Below, piece by piece: positions 37,420 to 49,287 of a DNA stretch of 64,000 nucleotides. Under the pieces are notes generated by a model that saw only the letters and a program-made list of their open reading frames with translations, was not told the origin of the DNA and made no database searches. The first letter of the stretch is position 1; each line of letters starts with the position of its first letter. The position numbers and the translations under genes were made by a program. Source of the stretch: Rhodocollybia butyracea (taxonomy: Eukaryota > Basidiomycota > Agaricomycetes > Agaricales > Omphalotaceae); NCBI GenBank assembly GCA_015501585.1, contig JADNRY010000085.1:62001-126000 (forward strand). Reading direction: 5' to 3'.

Positions 37420-40256
37420 TCTTCATTCGAAACATCGGCTCTGAAAGAAGACTGGATTGGAGTCAGAACAGCACCGTGACAAAGGGTCTTGCGGTAAGAC
37501 ATAAGCAGACTAGAAAGGCTCGCTGAGATAAGGTCGAGAAAAAAATTGATACCACCTACTTTTATTCGTAACTCACGCAAAGGTTGAGGTGTGGGAGGTG
37601 CTTGGATTTGCGTGACGATGGGCCCGTTGAGACCACAAACCACAATCCTGTCCCCTTCATGCAGAATACCATTCGACAGGACGGCATCGGTAGTAGTACC
37701 GAGACCTTCAATAACCTTGACTTCAAGTACAGTTACTCCAGCTCCGACCAGTGCATCAGCCGGTCGCTCATCCTCTGCTGTGTGAGTGTAAGAGCCCTGA
37801 CTCTTAATGCCTCAGACCATGAGCAAGATCTCGTTCTATTAGAGAAATAGACCGAAACGAGTATGTGGTACGAGGATAAGAGTAGACTAATTATGTAATA
37901 TCGGCGCTAACGGCAATGAACGTGCCGTAGGCGTTACAGTGAGGTTCACAAGAGCCATAACCATATCGGAATTACACCCTTTCCAGTGATAGCAGAAGTC
38001 GGGACGACAGAGACATTCCGGGCAAAGCTCTTGTTATTGTAGTAAAGAACCGTGTTAAGACCTTCGGCAAATTCTATGACAATTTTGGAAGTACGCTCTT
38101 CAAACTCAAGTTGGACGGCTCTTGTCTGTTTCACGAGAGACTCCTGGAAAGCACCATCCGGCGTAGCCTGCCATCCGTACAAGCGATCGATCTAGCAAAA
38201 TTAAATAAGTAGGCTGGCTTGAACGGAAGACAACAACCTGAACCTTGTTTAAAGCGACAATGAATGGTGTCTTGCGATCACGAAGAAGTCGTAATGATTC
38301 CTTAGTTTGAGCTTCAAGGCCATGCTTTTAGGGATATCAGTCAAAGATCCGACCCTAAGTGGAAAGGATTTACGAACCATGATATCAACCACCAAAATAG
38401 CGATATTCCAGAGCGAACTACCCCGAGACCGCAGATTTGTGAAAGATTCATGACCAGGGGTATCGATAACAAGTAGACCCGGGATCTTGTATTCTTGTTT
38501 GCCATGCTAAGCGCGAAATTACCATCATGATTATCCCTTCTAGACAAATCTCTGGTCTGACCCTGTTCATAACCGCAGTCTTTGTCTTGATTGCGTCGAG
38601 AGGGAAGTAAGTTGCACCAATTTTTTGAGTGATACCACCAGCTTCACCTTCCTGGACGTTAGTTTGCCGAATCTGCATGAAGGGAACAATTGACTTAAAG
38701 GATGTAAATGTTAGATGCTCCACTTACTTTGTCGAGGAGCTTTGTCTTTCTGGTATCGACGTGTTCCGGGATACAGATAGGACTTCGTAGGTCGTCTTTA
38801 CTCCTAGCAGCCAAAGCAGCTTTGTGAGCCTTGACACACCGAGCGGCCACCTCTGCTTTCTTCTGAGCTGCTAGCTTCTGGGTTGCAGTAAGCTCATCTT
38901 CGGATTCTGAATCTGAATCCTCGTCAGAGTTCTTTCGGTGAACAGACTGGTTTGTCCGGAGGTTTGGCAACAGGTTTTGGGATGGCCAGTTTCGAAGCAG
39001 GTTGTGTAGCTATATGTATATCAGTGAAGAAATATGACATATAATATACAAAAAGCGACATACATTTGCTTGCTGCTGCATCAGCAAGATGCTTGGCTGG
39101 TGTCGGTGTCGCTTTCAATTTGGTCTCTTCCTCGTCACTGGAAACATCCAAGGAATCCTTTGATTCCTTTGATTCCTTCTGGTGTTGGTTTGATTTTGTC
39201 GTCACTGCTGGCATCCCAATCCTTATCTTTCACTGTTACATCTACTGATGCATTCGTTGCCGTTTCTGCTTTATCATCTTTTACGACCGGGGGCTCGACC
39301 GTGAAGGAGCAGGGGACGCCCCGTTTGCAGCAGGACCCTTCTTCCTTCTATTTCCGTACAGAACTTCCTTTCTTGATGGGCCAGAGGCATATTGCTGCAA
39401 ACCTTCAATCTGGACTCCTGATGCCAGAAGGGCTTGTTTTCTTATTTCGGCTGCGGCCTTTTCCTCCCCTGTTTTTTGGTTAAAAAAGACGACCCTCCTT
39501 CTTCGCAAGTTCACGTTTGGCCTATATCAAATAGACGTCAGTCAAAGGATCGGGACTGCCAGCGACTTACTTTCTCCTTTTCCTTCTTCCTTTGTTTCTC
39601 CTCTTCCTTGCGCTTTGCCTCCTCCTCAGCTGTCCGCTCCTCCTCTTTCATACATTTTCATTCCTCCTCAGCTCGCCCAGTCTCTTCTTCGAGCCGTTTT
39701 TCTCTTCCATCATCGCCTTCAGAGCACTTATACCACCTTTCATTTTGGCTACGGCAGGAACAGGAGGCTTGTCATCTTTCTTGGTTTTCTTGTTGTTGTC
39801 CTTCTTCTTAGACGCAGTAGTAGTCTCCTCTGGTTCTCCGTTGTTTTTGTCTGCTTTGGAAGGTATGATATCTGGGACAGGTTTCGGGGGCTCTTCTGCG
39901 GCCGATATGACAGTTTCAGCGGTGTTGGTCTTTTTCGCGACTGCCTGAGCGGTCGGGCCTGTATATGTAATATAATCAGAACAGCATGGTCGAGTAAAAT
40001 TGCTGAGAGCAACCTTCTCTCGTTCCTTCTTCTCCTTTGATAATATTTTACCCTCGCCTGTATTGTCATCTACATCCAACCTATCTTCGTCTACTTCAGG
40101 GTCATTGTTAGACGTTATCACCGGTTCTGATGATTTTAGTTGATTGAACAATGAAATATCGCCATGTACTAATAGACCTACCAGGTTTGTTATCATTATT
40201 TTCCTGTCACTTTCCCTTTTTGCCTTTTGCTTTCTACTCCTTCTTTCCCTTATCAT
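37420..40256 (-). pseudogene. eIF5B (translation initiation factor, IF-2 family), left copy
   Basis: Recognised by the Lys/Glu-rich N-terminal region (MKGGISALKAMMEEK near 39700), EEKAAAEIRKQALLASGVQI (near 39440), then the G domain and domain II pieces ([20 protein letters not shown] near 37600). The P-loop is damaged: it reads EHVDTRKT where GHVDTGKT is expected (38740-38765). Frameshifts and stops break it several times, and about 0.5 kb present in the right copy (54260-54805) is missing near 37520. eIF5B joins ribosomal subunits in every eukaryote, so a working gene must lie elsewhere. Confidence 0.85.
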
Positions 40257-40259
40257 TTG

Positions 40260-41330
40260 AAGGTGCCCAATCGTTCAAAGTCATCCGCTGTAACTGTGAC
40301 AGGCTGTTTGGACGCCGCAGGATATTTGTCATGACCGCTCAGTCCGTGTACTATTTCATGAACCATAGATCTAGACATTGCTATAACATTGCATGATGTA
40401 AATAACAGTCTTCATCTGCAACAGTATTTACTCACGATTCACACTGAGGGGCTAGAAAATTTGAGACTTCAGTTGTGCGCTTCGGCACAAAGTACGACCA
40501 AGCAATGGTTCCCGTTCTCTTAGAAATACAACAAGCATAGATCAGTACCTCAGAAGATACATGACAAGGGCTGGCCACACCTGAGCGTACGATGAGAATA
40601 ATACAAGCGGTCCAGTATACATCCAAAGCTGTTAAAAAGATGCGATGCTGGCTGAACTGTCCATGGGCAGAGCTGAAGAAGGCAGGCCCTTCTGCGGATG
40701 GTACCAGTGACGTGTGTGGCAGAAGAAAGTTGTTCAAAAGACCTGAGTCTTACTCGAGTCTAATGAGAGTTTCAGGAGCAGATGGAGCGCTCCTGGTTGA
40801 GTTTACGGCTCTTTGCGGACCGGAAATTCGATCATGTGCGCGGTTACCCTGTGATTCTGTACGAGTCCAATGTACGTGTTTCTGAACAGTGAACGTTTGA
40901 ACTGCCACAAGTTATGCACAGAGTGAGACTCCTTGCATACTTCGTCTCCCTTCAAGCTCTACTTATTTCGATCTCAAACCGCAAGTTATCAAAAATCTAC
41001 CTTAGCAATAAGTATCCGATCTCGACTTCCGTCATCGCACCACGTAGACAAATCGTCAGTATGATTGAGATGTTCTATGAGATAATCGCTGATAGCAGAA
41101 CTCCGGAAGCCTGTAGGACCAAAACAGATTTTTCAAATCCCAAATCGCGAAAGATCTTGCTGAAATCACTACGAGATTGCTTCTCCCGCTGGCTTCCTTC
41201 CTATCAATCCTTTCTTTAAAAATATTGTGCCGTTCCAGATGAAATAAATGTCACAGAGTTACAGTATATTCCATTAACAGCGCGAATTTTTGTGGTACAT
41301 CTGATACATCTTGTGGATATCGTCCCCCAG
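40260..41330. other. Inner end of the old duplication and unrecognised sequence
   Basis: A minus-strand frame at 40432-40737 (MNNFLLPHTSLVPSAEGPAF start) has a degenerate plus-strand counterpart at 52409-52687, so it belongs to the duplicated block; no family is recognised. Symmetry ends near 40990. From 40990 to 41330 I see nothing supportable. Confidence 0.4.
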
Positions 41331-41331
41331 G

Positions 41332-41626
41332 ATGCTTCCAGAACTGTGTGTACATATGTCTCTATCTCGGTAACTTTTCTTACCAGATATTCTTTTGCAG
41401 TCCAGCCACCTCTGAAGATACTGTCTTTGACTGCTTGAGTCCAAGAGAGCTCATCTCTTACTCACAGACATCAAAGACATCTCGAGCGGCTGTAACGCAC
41501 TATTTCCTCCGCGCATTTTCCATTTACACCCTCCTTGAGCCCTACTTTTCTCTAACCGAAATCTCACAGTTTCGGATTATTCAGGCTCTCACTGGCCTGC
41601 TTATTTCAGGCTCATCAGTAGTCTAG
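41332..41626 (+). pseudogene. F-box-type protein, 5' fragment cut by a repeat
   Basis: After a short first exon (41332 on) and an intron ending TTTTGCAG (about 41400), the frame reads VFDCLSPRELISYSQTSKTS, then FLRAFSIYTLLEPYF, FRIIQALTGLLISGSSVV. This resembles Agaricomycete F-box proteins (FDxLSPxDLxxxSRxCR...GxLISGS). The match stops at VV, followed by TAG at the edge of the repeat that begins about 41630. The 3' part of the gene is missing. Confidence 0.6.
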
Positions 41627-42190
41627 ATTTACCAATGTACATTAGACGTATTATTTCTTAAATCCAAACCCCCACTTGTTTGCTGTTATCACTTGTGTGA
41701 ATCACCAGACCAACTCATTGTATCTTGTTGAGCTATCTCCAAGCTACAATACACATTTATACATCTTGTTGAGCTAACTCCAAGTTGTATCCACTAATAT
41801 TCACCTGTTGAGCCATCTCCTAGTGAATATCTCTTTAATTGCCACTTGTTGAGCTATCTCCGAGTTGCAACTTCCTATTACTTGTTGAGCTATCTCCGAG
41901 TATTAGACACCACACTCACTAGTACTTGTTGAGCTATCTCCGAGTATTAGTTCTGATTCATATTACTGCTTGTTGAGCCATCTCCGAGGGTAATCTTATT
42001 ATTATTTGTTGAGCTATCTCCAAATAATAACTTCTGTGAGTTTTGTATTACAAACTAGCTAACTTTACTTGAGCCTAGTTGTTTGAGCATATATTTTTTG
42101 CCTAGCAGTTTGATCAAACGGAAAGGCTTGCTCTATAATCTCCATTAATTTCTCTTATCAATTTTACTGCCGAGTTACATACTGTGAAGG
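41627..42190 (+). repeat. Dispersed repeat carrying the hairpin array (third locus)
   Basis: Homologous to 32010-32700 in the left arm and its mirror. It starts GATTTACCAATGTA, contains eight hairpin units (41722-42030), then the CCTAGTTGTTTGAG and GAAAGGCTTGCTCTATA segments, and ends near GTTACATACTGTGA. It interrupts the F-box-like gene on its left and supplies the last ~23 codons of the minus-strand ORF on its right. Confidence 0.75.
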
Positions 42191-43400
42191 TTTGGACGAG
42201 ACTATTGATCGAGTCATAACACCCATTTGGCCATACTTGAATTTCTGCTTGCTCTCCCACGTGCAACCCCAGGATTTCGGCGGTAAAATCAGTCGGTTCG
42301 AAAACCAGGTCAGAGTAATAATGAGGCCCTACTGGAGTAGTAGGTGGACGAGAATTCGACCGCACAATCGGAGGTGAGACTTCTGTAGAGATGGGAGAAT
42401 CTGGAGTTGGAGTGAGCGTTGAATCAGAGCCGAAAATTTTGTGCGATTGTACAACCACCGAATCTGGACCCACAGATTCAGTCTCAAGGATGAAAGGAAC
42501 GGTTGAGGTTGACAGTATGGGTTCTGCCACATTGGAAAGGATAGGAGCAGTTTCAGTAGGATCAACAAAGAGTGAGGCATCCAACTCGGTCTCTAAATGT
42601 GATGTTGAAGGATCTGACAAGCTCGGTGTGCATTGAGACGTTGATAAGTGGAGTTTTTCACCAAGTGTAACATGGGTACGGGCATGGATCGGCGAAGGCA
42701 ATGCCAAATCCAATATAGGACCATCGCTAATATTGACAGGAACATCTTGAAAAGGTAAACTCTGGGTGGGTTTTGGAGACTGGACAAAGTGACTAATGGA
42801 CGAGCTGCCGAAACCCATGGATTCAATCTTGTCTGATGGGCGATCATCTATATCTCGGACTGGATTGTAGTAATGTTTCATGCGAAAATGTGGTTGAGGA
42901 GAGTCTCCAGTCATGAATGAAGATGAATCGTGATTCATAACAGGGGAAATTGACTGCGTACTTGGGATGTAGTCAGGGGAAGTGCCTGCGTAGTAATTAT
43001 TAAATGACAATGGTGTTCTGCGATTGACAGACTGCATCCACTTGTTATGGCTGGAGAATGACTTTGGCTCGAGATCCCCGCGATTTTGACTGAGCCCCGA
43101 CTGCCCAGGCTCATTCAATGACCTGACTTCATAGTCACCAGCGTACCGAAAGCCATTTGGAGCGCCCCACCCGCGCAAGTAATCGACTGAAGGTCGTCTC
43201 GATGATGCAGGTCCAAAACCACCATGATGCCCAGGAATTACTTCGAGATCTCCATGGTTTTGGACAGAAAATGAGCTCGCGTGATCAGTGGAAGGTAATC
43301 TCGAAAGGCTTGCTTCAGAATTGCCGTGACACTCTAGAGCTTGATATTCCTCTTGTTTGGCGTAACGTGTTGTCTCAAATTCACGACGATAAGATGAGTT
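42114..43400 (-). CDS. Ser/Thr/Pro-rich protein fragment, unrecognised
   Basis: One long open frame from an acceptor-like TTAG near 43403 to TGA at 42114. The first ATG is at 43178, but the frame is open upstream (FENSSYRREFETTRYAKQEEY), so a 5' exon is probably missing. Composition is Ser/Thr/Pro-rich with a conserved-looking end (EPTDFTAEILGLHVGEQAEI). The last ~23 residues come from the adjacent repeat, so the original C-terminus has been replaced. Imperfect internal repetition is visible (NRGDLEPKSF and NHGDLEVIPG). I know of no family. Confidence 0.45.
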   Translation of the reverse strand, partial: NSSYRREFETTRYAKQEEYQALECHGNSEASLSRLPSTDHASSFSVQNHGDLEVIPGHHGGFGPASSRRPSVDYLRGWGAPNGFRYAGDYEVRSLNEPGQSGLSQNRGDLEPKSFSSHNKWMQSVNRRTPLSFNNYYAGTSPDYIPSTQSISPVMNHDSSSFMTGDSPQPHFRMKHYYNPVRDIDDRPSDKIESMGFGSSSISHFVQSPKPTQSLPFQDVPVNISDGPILDLALPSPIHARTHVTLGEKLHLSTSQCTPSLSDPSTSHLETELDASLFVDPTETAPILSNVAEPILSTSTVPFILETESVGPDSVVVQSHKIFGSDSTLTPTPDSPISTEVSPPIVRSNSRPPTTPVGPHYYSDLVFEPTDFTAEILGLHVGEQAEIQVWPNGCYDSINSLVQTFTVCNSAVKLIREINGDYRASLSV

Positions 43401-43583
43401 TTCAAACTAAGAAATCGTCATTTGGATAAAAAATAGAGGAATTAAGTCGAAGTTCAAAGTTCATTTTGCCCATCACGTGCTTTAGCGTCATGCGAGACAT
43501 GTGTTAAGAGCAACGCGTGTTAAGCGCGTGGATCAATCACTTAATTATAATAAATGTTGAGTGCCATCGCCCCAAATTCCACG

Positions 43584-45625
43584 ATGGATCCAGATAACCC
43601 ATCTTTCGAGGTGGGCCTATACTAATTTCTACAGTTGATTACACGATATATCTTCCATAGCCAGCGGTAGATCCTTCAGACAGGGCAACGAGTCTGGTAG
43701 TAAGATTACATGTTCAAATAGCTCACGGCTGCTCATTGCTTTGAACCGAACCAGCGCGATGTTGTCGAGGATTTCGCACAAATTTCTCTACCTCAAGATA
43801 GTTTTCTGCCTCCCAAAGCCTCGGACTATCCCGAAAGCCAAGAGGTTAGGCTCATTGCTTTCCAGATTGTGTTTTGACAAGGTTATAGTCTACGTCTATA
43901 AATGTGGATATAGAAGAGGTGGTAAGTGACCCAATTCCATCTCTAATACACGTCAAGTGCCCATTCCCCCCCCTTCACAGGAACCTGAACCAGACAATCA
44001 GACACCAAAAGAGGCAAGCAAACGCGCTAATACACGCAATATTGTCTGGTTTTGAGAAGATTATAGTCCGCAATCGTACAAGCACAACCAGAAGAGGTAA
44101 GTATAGCAATGCTTCTTTATATCTTTCTGCTGACATAGGTGTGCTCGCTGTTCTTGTAGACTGACGCAGACAATGTGACACCAAAACAGGTGAGTGTGTG
44201 CTAGCGTCCTTGATAACTTTATAATCGCCTCCATTGTTTCCGTTGTTTCCTAGAAAATGTTGGGCGCAAGTCGCACGAAACCCGAAGAGGCAAGAACATC
44301 TCTCTACGTCTCATTTTTTGTCGACAATTCTTTGCAGGAAATCACCAGTGCTCCAGCGGCTCAATGGAGGACCGTTTTCATCCCAGATGAATTAGCAGCA
44401 GGCCTCGGATTTCTATTGTTCTTACGCTGGTAGTAATATCTTGGAGTAAGGAAGTGCCTTCTCTTCAGGAATACCACGATGCAATCAAGAACACGGAGCT
44501 TCAAGTTGGGTTTAGTTTCTTGTCATTTTGATTCAGTTTTTACTCCTAGCTTCAGTGGACAGTGCCCTATAATGTAAGTCTCGCTTCGTGATATATTTGC
44601 AACTAGTTTCATTATTTCGTAGACTGCCTCCAAGACTCACGAATCATCAGTGCGTAATTACAGATGAGCTTCAACCATGCAGTTAATCAATCCCTCACTC
44701 ACGATATGTCCTGGCTCCCTGGTCAGAATGCGGAGCTATATTCTAGACCATCTGAATCCGGGACTGTAAGTGTCACAGATAGGCACGCGTACGATGGCTC
44801 CTCAGATCTTATATCACTCCAGTTCGTGGCTTCTGGAGAAAGCGATTGGAAGCTTAAGCCTGCACCCTTGTCACCCCGACGAATTAAGGAACGCATGAAA
44901 CAGCGCACGAAATTAGATCAGTCTACCCAAACTTTTGTGGAAGAAGCCCTAGTCAATATTCCGGCGGAGTACAGAAAACTTCACCACCAGTCGATGCAAA
45001 CGGATGCTGGTTTGGGGGAGCCAGGACAAGTGGATGATTCTGCATCTCAGTTGAGTGAGGGTTTGGGGAAAAACAACCAAGATCTGGAACAGAGGCAAAT
45101 GTCCACCGCTGATATTGAATACCCGCGTGTACTCCGACAAGGGAGATCCCAGGGACTTTCCTCAGTGAGTGCACACTTTGTCACCCGAAATTTTTGCCGC
45201 TGACGCCAGTGTTGCATCGCAGCAACTATCCCACCTCCTATTTTTTGTCGGAATGTTTGCCTATATGATGGTCTGTGCGCGATTGATGTCAAATTTCCGG
45301 ACGATGTACCAAGGCCAACTATCGGTGGCTACAGTTGGTTTTTTTGTGCCGACAGTCTTGATTTTTGGACTTATTCAATTTTCGGCTCGTACCGAGGCTC
45401 TCAATCCTCATAATCAGGTACAATTTAATACCATGGTTTAGTAGCCAACCTGACTGTTGTATCAAACAGAGGATCAGTTTCCCAAAGCTCTTCGTGGATA
45501 CAACTATCTTCGTTGGAACCTTTATTTTGACGTTCCTACTTTGGTCAGGTATTTCGGTCATCAGAGAATCCGGCGCAGTACTGTACCTGGGACATCATTT
45601 TGCGACCGACTTGTTTGTCATTTGA
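43584..45625 (+). CDS. Multi-micro-exon protein with three C-terminal membrane helices, unrecognised
   Basis: A start at 43584 (MDPDNPSFE) is followed by small exons, several of exactly 30-36 nt and all phase 0: 43889-43918, 43981-44013, 44067-44096, 44160-44189, 44254-44289. They encode acidic/Pro pieces such as EPEPDNQTPKE and TDADNVTPKQ. Two introns (44014-44066, 44290-44337) use GC donors. After uncertain exons at 44338-44650, a long exon (44664 on) encodes SPRRIKERMKQRTKLDQSTQ and STADIEYPRVL. It then splices to a hydrophobic region: LSHLLFFVGMFAYMMV and LSVATVGFFVPTVLIFGLI. A final exon adds TIFVGTFILTFLLWSGISVI and ends at TGA 45623-45625. Two or three membrane helices are likely. The exon chain between 44340 and 44660 is not certain. 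Confidence 0.5.
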
Positions 45626-47070
45626 TGAAGCTAGAATAGCAGGTTGCTCTTGAAATGTGGCTTGGTAAAGAGATGTTGACTCTACGCAATTTGTAGAGCC
45701 TATGTACGCATTAGGAACCTCATACGTATATTACAAATAGACGAATAGATTAGCGAGCGGGAGGAACCTGTGAAAAGATCAGCGAGACAACTGGACTGAG
45801 ACTGTGGTTGGAATTGTAGGCAAGTGCTTAGTTGCTCATATGAGTGTGATAACAAGCTCTGTAGTATTTGTTCGCTATTTACTTAGTAATTGCTCTACGC
45901 GTCGTGGGAACAGCGGTTGCAGTGTCCGGCATCGGAAGGTGATAAAGCTTTTGCTCTCTCTGAACGAAGTTTGCTCCGCAACCAGGCGTTCGAGTGAGTT
46001 GTAATCGGGCACCGAACGACCCGTTCCGAAACCTCCAGTATTTGAACACCCATACGTTGCCACTAACGTTGAATGGAGTAGCTCCAAACACCTCTCCCCC
46101 CTGGGTCGGTATGAATTAACATAGCCCGGGTGTCATCTCTTGAAATGGATCGCGGAGTTCAGACGCGTAATCTGGCCCCAGCTGTTGAAGGTAGGAATAT
46201 GGAAGGAAGAAGAAGTAGAAGCTGGGAGGTGCAAGAAAAGGTTAGAGGAGGGCGGTAGCTTCATAGGTCGGAGAAATGGGTACTACCAAAAGAGGGGCGA
46301 AACGGTAAAGTTAGCGAAGGGAATCTCTGCTTGAACGTCTGCATCGGCTCGAGTTTTTCTGTTGGCTGCCCGGAGTTGTCTCCTTTTTAGAAAAAGGAAC
46401 TACTAAAGGAAGCGTCTGTGAAATCTAGCTTAGTAGGGAGACTTCAAGCGCTCTTGAACCACACGCACCGTTTGTAAGCCATGTATAGGTACTAAAGTCA
46501 GCCGCTTTATGATGAATAGAATAGACGGAAAACGCACTAGAAGCTCCAAAACTTTGCAGTCGGCTAAGAGGGCGCAGTTAGGTCCGATTGGGTTCGAAAC
46601 AATAACCCTGCGCCTTCTGGGGCCTATCATAAGCCTTTCGGAGCTTCCCAGGCGCGTTCAAATGCGTCGAATGTTCCCTACCAGAGGGATCCAGAAGCGG
46701 GCTTCTGATTCGCGGCTCTAAGGTACGTAGGGGACATTCATACGTGCTCGAAGATAAATTGATAAAGACTCAAGTATATCTCAGAGACTTACCTTAGTTA
46801 AGTCTAGAGAAATCCAACTTCAGACATCAACGCATCAACGCCGAACCACTTTCCGGGTACCAAGGAAGAATGGTAGACGATAGAGCCAGGCACTAGTTGC
46901 CGAGTGCAAAAAGGCAGATGAGAGGCTAGAGCTGGGCACTGAGTGCGAAAAGCTGTTCTTTCAGTCAAACCAAGAGAACAACATGCAGCTGATGTAGACG
47001 CCCATCCGGCAAAACTGCTAGATGCCGACCCGGCAGAATCCGCGCGCTCAACCTAAAGGCCGCGGCAACT
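45626..47070. other. No supported gene
   Basis: Only short frames. A GGTTCGAAAC motif (46591-46600) resembles a tRNA B-box, but no tRNA fold can be drawn. Some pieces look like decayed coding sequence, but none is recognised. Confidence 0.4.
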
Positions 47071-47074
47071 ACTC

Positions 47075-47425
47075 GAGACTTGACTTGGAGGAGACTGAGA
47101 GGAGACTGAGGAGACTGATGGACTTGGAGGAGACTGATGGGCTTGGAGGAGACCAATTGGCTTGGAGACTGATGGACTTGGAGGAGACTGGAGGAGACCG
47201 ATCGGCTTGGAGGAGACTGATGGACTTGGAGGAGACTGGAGGAGACCAATCGGCTTGGAGGAGACTGGAGGAGACCGATCGGCTTGGAGGAGACTGATGG
47301 ACTTGGAGGAGACTGATGGACTTGGAGGAGACCAATCGGCTTGGAGGAGACTGATGGGTTTGGAGGAGACTGATGGGCTTGGAGGAGACCAATGGGTTTG
47401 GAGGAGACTGATGGGCTTGGAGGAG
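47075..47425 (+). repeat. 19-bp minisatellite
   Basis: Unit GGACTTGGAGGAGACTGAT and variants (GGCTTGGAGGAGACCAATC) in tandem. Because 19 is not a multiple of three, each unit changes frame; the Leu/Glu/Gly- and Ser/Pro-rich frames on both strands are by-products. Confidence 0.85.
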
Positions 47426-47767
47426 ACTCCTGGACTTCGAGGAGACTGATCAACGTAGAGGAGGATGGAGGAGATAGAGGAGGATGATGCCACTCGGAGG
47501 AGAATGGGATACGGGAGTACAACGTTCAGTTGATGGTAGACTGTATCCTTACGAGAAAGGTGCGCAAGTATGTATATATATGCATGTATCATGCAGTAAT
47601 AATTATAGCCAAAGCCTTGACCAAAGCGGTCAAAGCGGTTGAAAAAAGGCTTGCACGTGGTGATTTGAAAGGAGCCAAAGAAACCTTTGGGGCATAATGC
47701 CCTTTGTTCAGTGCATATATTTCCAGCTAAAAAGGTTGAACGATGCCCACTCACTTCTCACTCTTCC

Positions 47768-48335
47768 ATGGCTACTCCATCTACCCTATCTATAGACATA
47801 TTCAATGTCCTGACTTGTTATCAAGGGTTTCTCAACGACTTGGCCAGGGAAATAAACTTGCATGTCAAGCGTCAACTGCATCCAAAGAATCCAACGACAG
47901 AGCCCGAGGATTTAGATGCGCCCTTTTCCCACCTTTTCGACTCAATCAAGCAAATCTTGTTTAAGTTGAGTGCAATGTTTCCGCGGGTACGCATGACAAG
48001 TACAGTTCATCCTCTTTGCCACTGATATAGTTCTAGATACTGGACCTGGAGCGCCCTCTCTTACACATCTTAATAATGATTCCCACCGTTCGAGAATCCA
48101 GCGAGACCTGCTTAGTGCTTCTGAATTCGCTCATAAAGTTAGAGACTAACATGTTTGACAGAAGCAGGCAGGTCAAAGTCGACCACGCGAACGCCTTTGT
48201 TCAAAGGGATAACTTGAATGAAGCTTCGGTAGGCACCCCATCTACCGCAAGGCTTTCAAGACTGATTAGGACCTCAGATTGGTCATTACACCGACCAGTG
48301 TTTCACTCGACTCTACACGCAAGCTGTCAAAATTG
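47768..48335 (+). CDS. Small unrecognised helical protein, possibly spliced further
   Basis: Exon 1 (47768-47986) encodes MATPSTLSIDIFNVLTCYQG and a helical stretch. A clean 50-nt intron (47987-48036, GTACGC...TTCTAG) joins in phase to ILDLERPLLHILIMIPTVRE and further helical sequence (ETCLVLLNSLIKLETNMFDR). A further short intron near 48230 and a later exon are possible; the ending is uncertain. No family recognised; it may be a gene fragment. Confidence 0.4.
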
Positions 48336-48339
48336 AATC

Positions 48340-49285
48340 AACCATTGAAAAACTCCATCGTGCGGTTAGTGCGACCATCCAGTTACATTATCCATTGTTT
48401 ACAACTTTCAATAGATAACCTTTGTCGAGACCTGGATGAACATTAGATCTTCCCCATGATACCAGTAGTATTTAGAGATACTCACCATAGCTATCAAAGC
48501 TTAAAATCTTGCTAAAGTTTTGCGCGCACTCTTTGCTTTCCTCTTCTTTCAAGGGCGCAAAGTTCGCGAAGGATAAAGTTTGGGATCATCAGCCAACAGT
48601 CGTGTAAAGGGTCTGACACCTGAAAGCGGACTGATTGAGTGAGCATCTCAACAGTAAGTAACTTCTACCTACAGTAAGGGGAATTGGTTTCATGTATGAA
48701 AATGGTTTCATGCTCCACCCGCGAGACGTTAGTAAGTGTCGTTGGGAAGTTGTGCGAAGGGTTTTAGCTGGAAATGGCGGCAAGTAAGCTTTATATACTA
48801 TTTACTTTCCTCTGAGTCGTATATCCCATACTAGCCAACAGAGATTACAGATCTAGGATCTGGCCCTCACTCGGTGGTCTCTCACTGCTTTCTATCTTAT
48901 CCATCTATCCATCTATGTATATCCATCTGTCTTGAGGCTGTACTAATTGTTCATAAAAAACGCATTTGACATTAAGCCGAATGTCCGATATAGCGGGTGT
49001 TTGCATTTGTCTATTACAAAAGCGCTTAGCGCTTAAACTTCTTGTTTCTTCTCCCTGTTCTATTGGTTTGACTGAGGCCAGCGGCAGCAATACATCAAGT
49101 CAAGGTCAAGGACACCGGCTATCTACGTGACCATGTATTGGTTATAACAATAACGTCGGTCTACCTCATGTTAGGCATGTGTATAATAATTCAAAAGACT
49201 GATTAGTGTTATTGAAAGTCGTGGATCTTCCGTAAGACCTAGCTTCAGAGATGCCCTCTGCTTTCATCCAGTTTGCCTCAATTGA
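48340..49285. other. No supported gene
   Basis: Short frames only. Includes an ATCCATCTATCTATGTATATCC simple-sequence patch near 48900. Confidence 0.4.
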
Positions 49286-49287
49286 TG

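Larger units (their letters stand above)
35220..40990 (-). repeat. Left arm of older inverted gene-block duplication
   Basis: Counterpart in reverse orientation to about 52225-57127, diverged by many substitutions and indels. It carries, on the minus strand, an eIF5B copy, an unrecognised segment, a PQ-loop copy, an Ala-Pro-Ser repeat and a GIY-YIG copy, all decayed. The outer boundary (GACGCGGTCGACAATTGCAAAG at about 35219) falls inside the GIY-YIG gene. Confidence 0.8.

Noticed and set aside
46560..46640. Possible tRNA gene around GGTTCGAAAC
   Set aside because: The B-box-like motif has no matching acceptor stem or convincing A-box at the right spacing.
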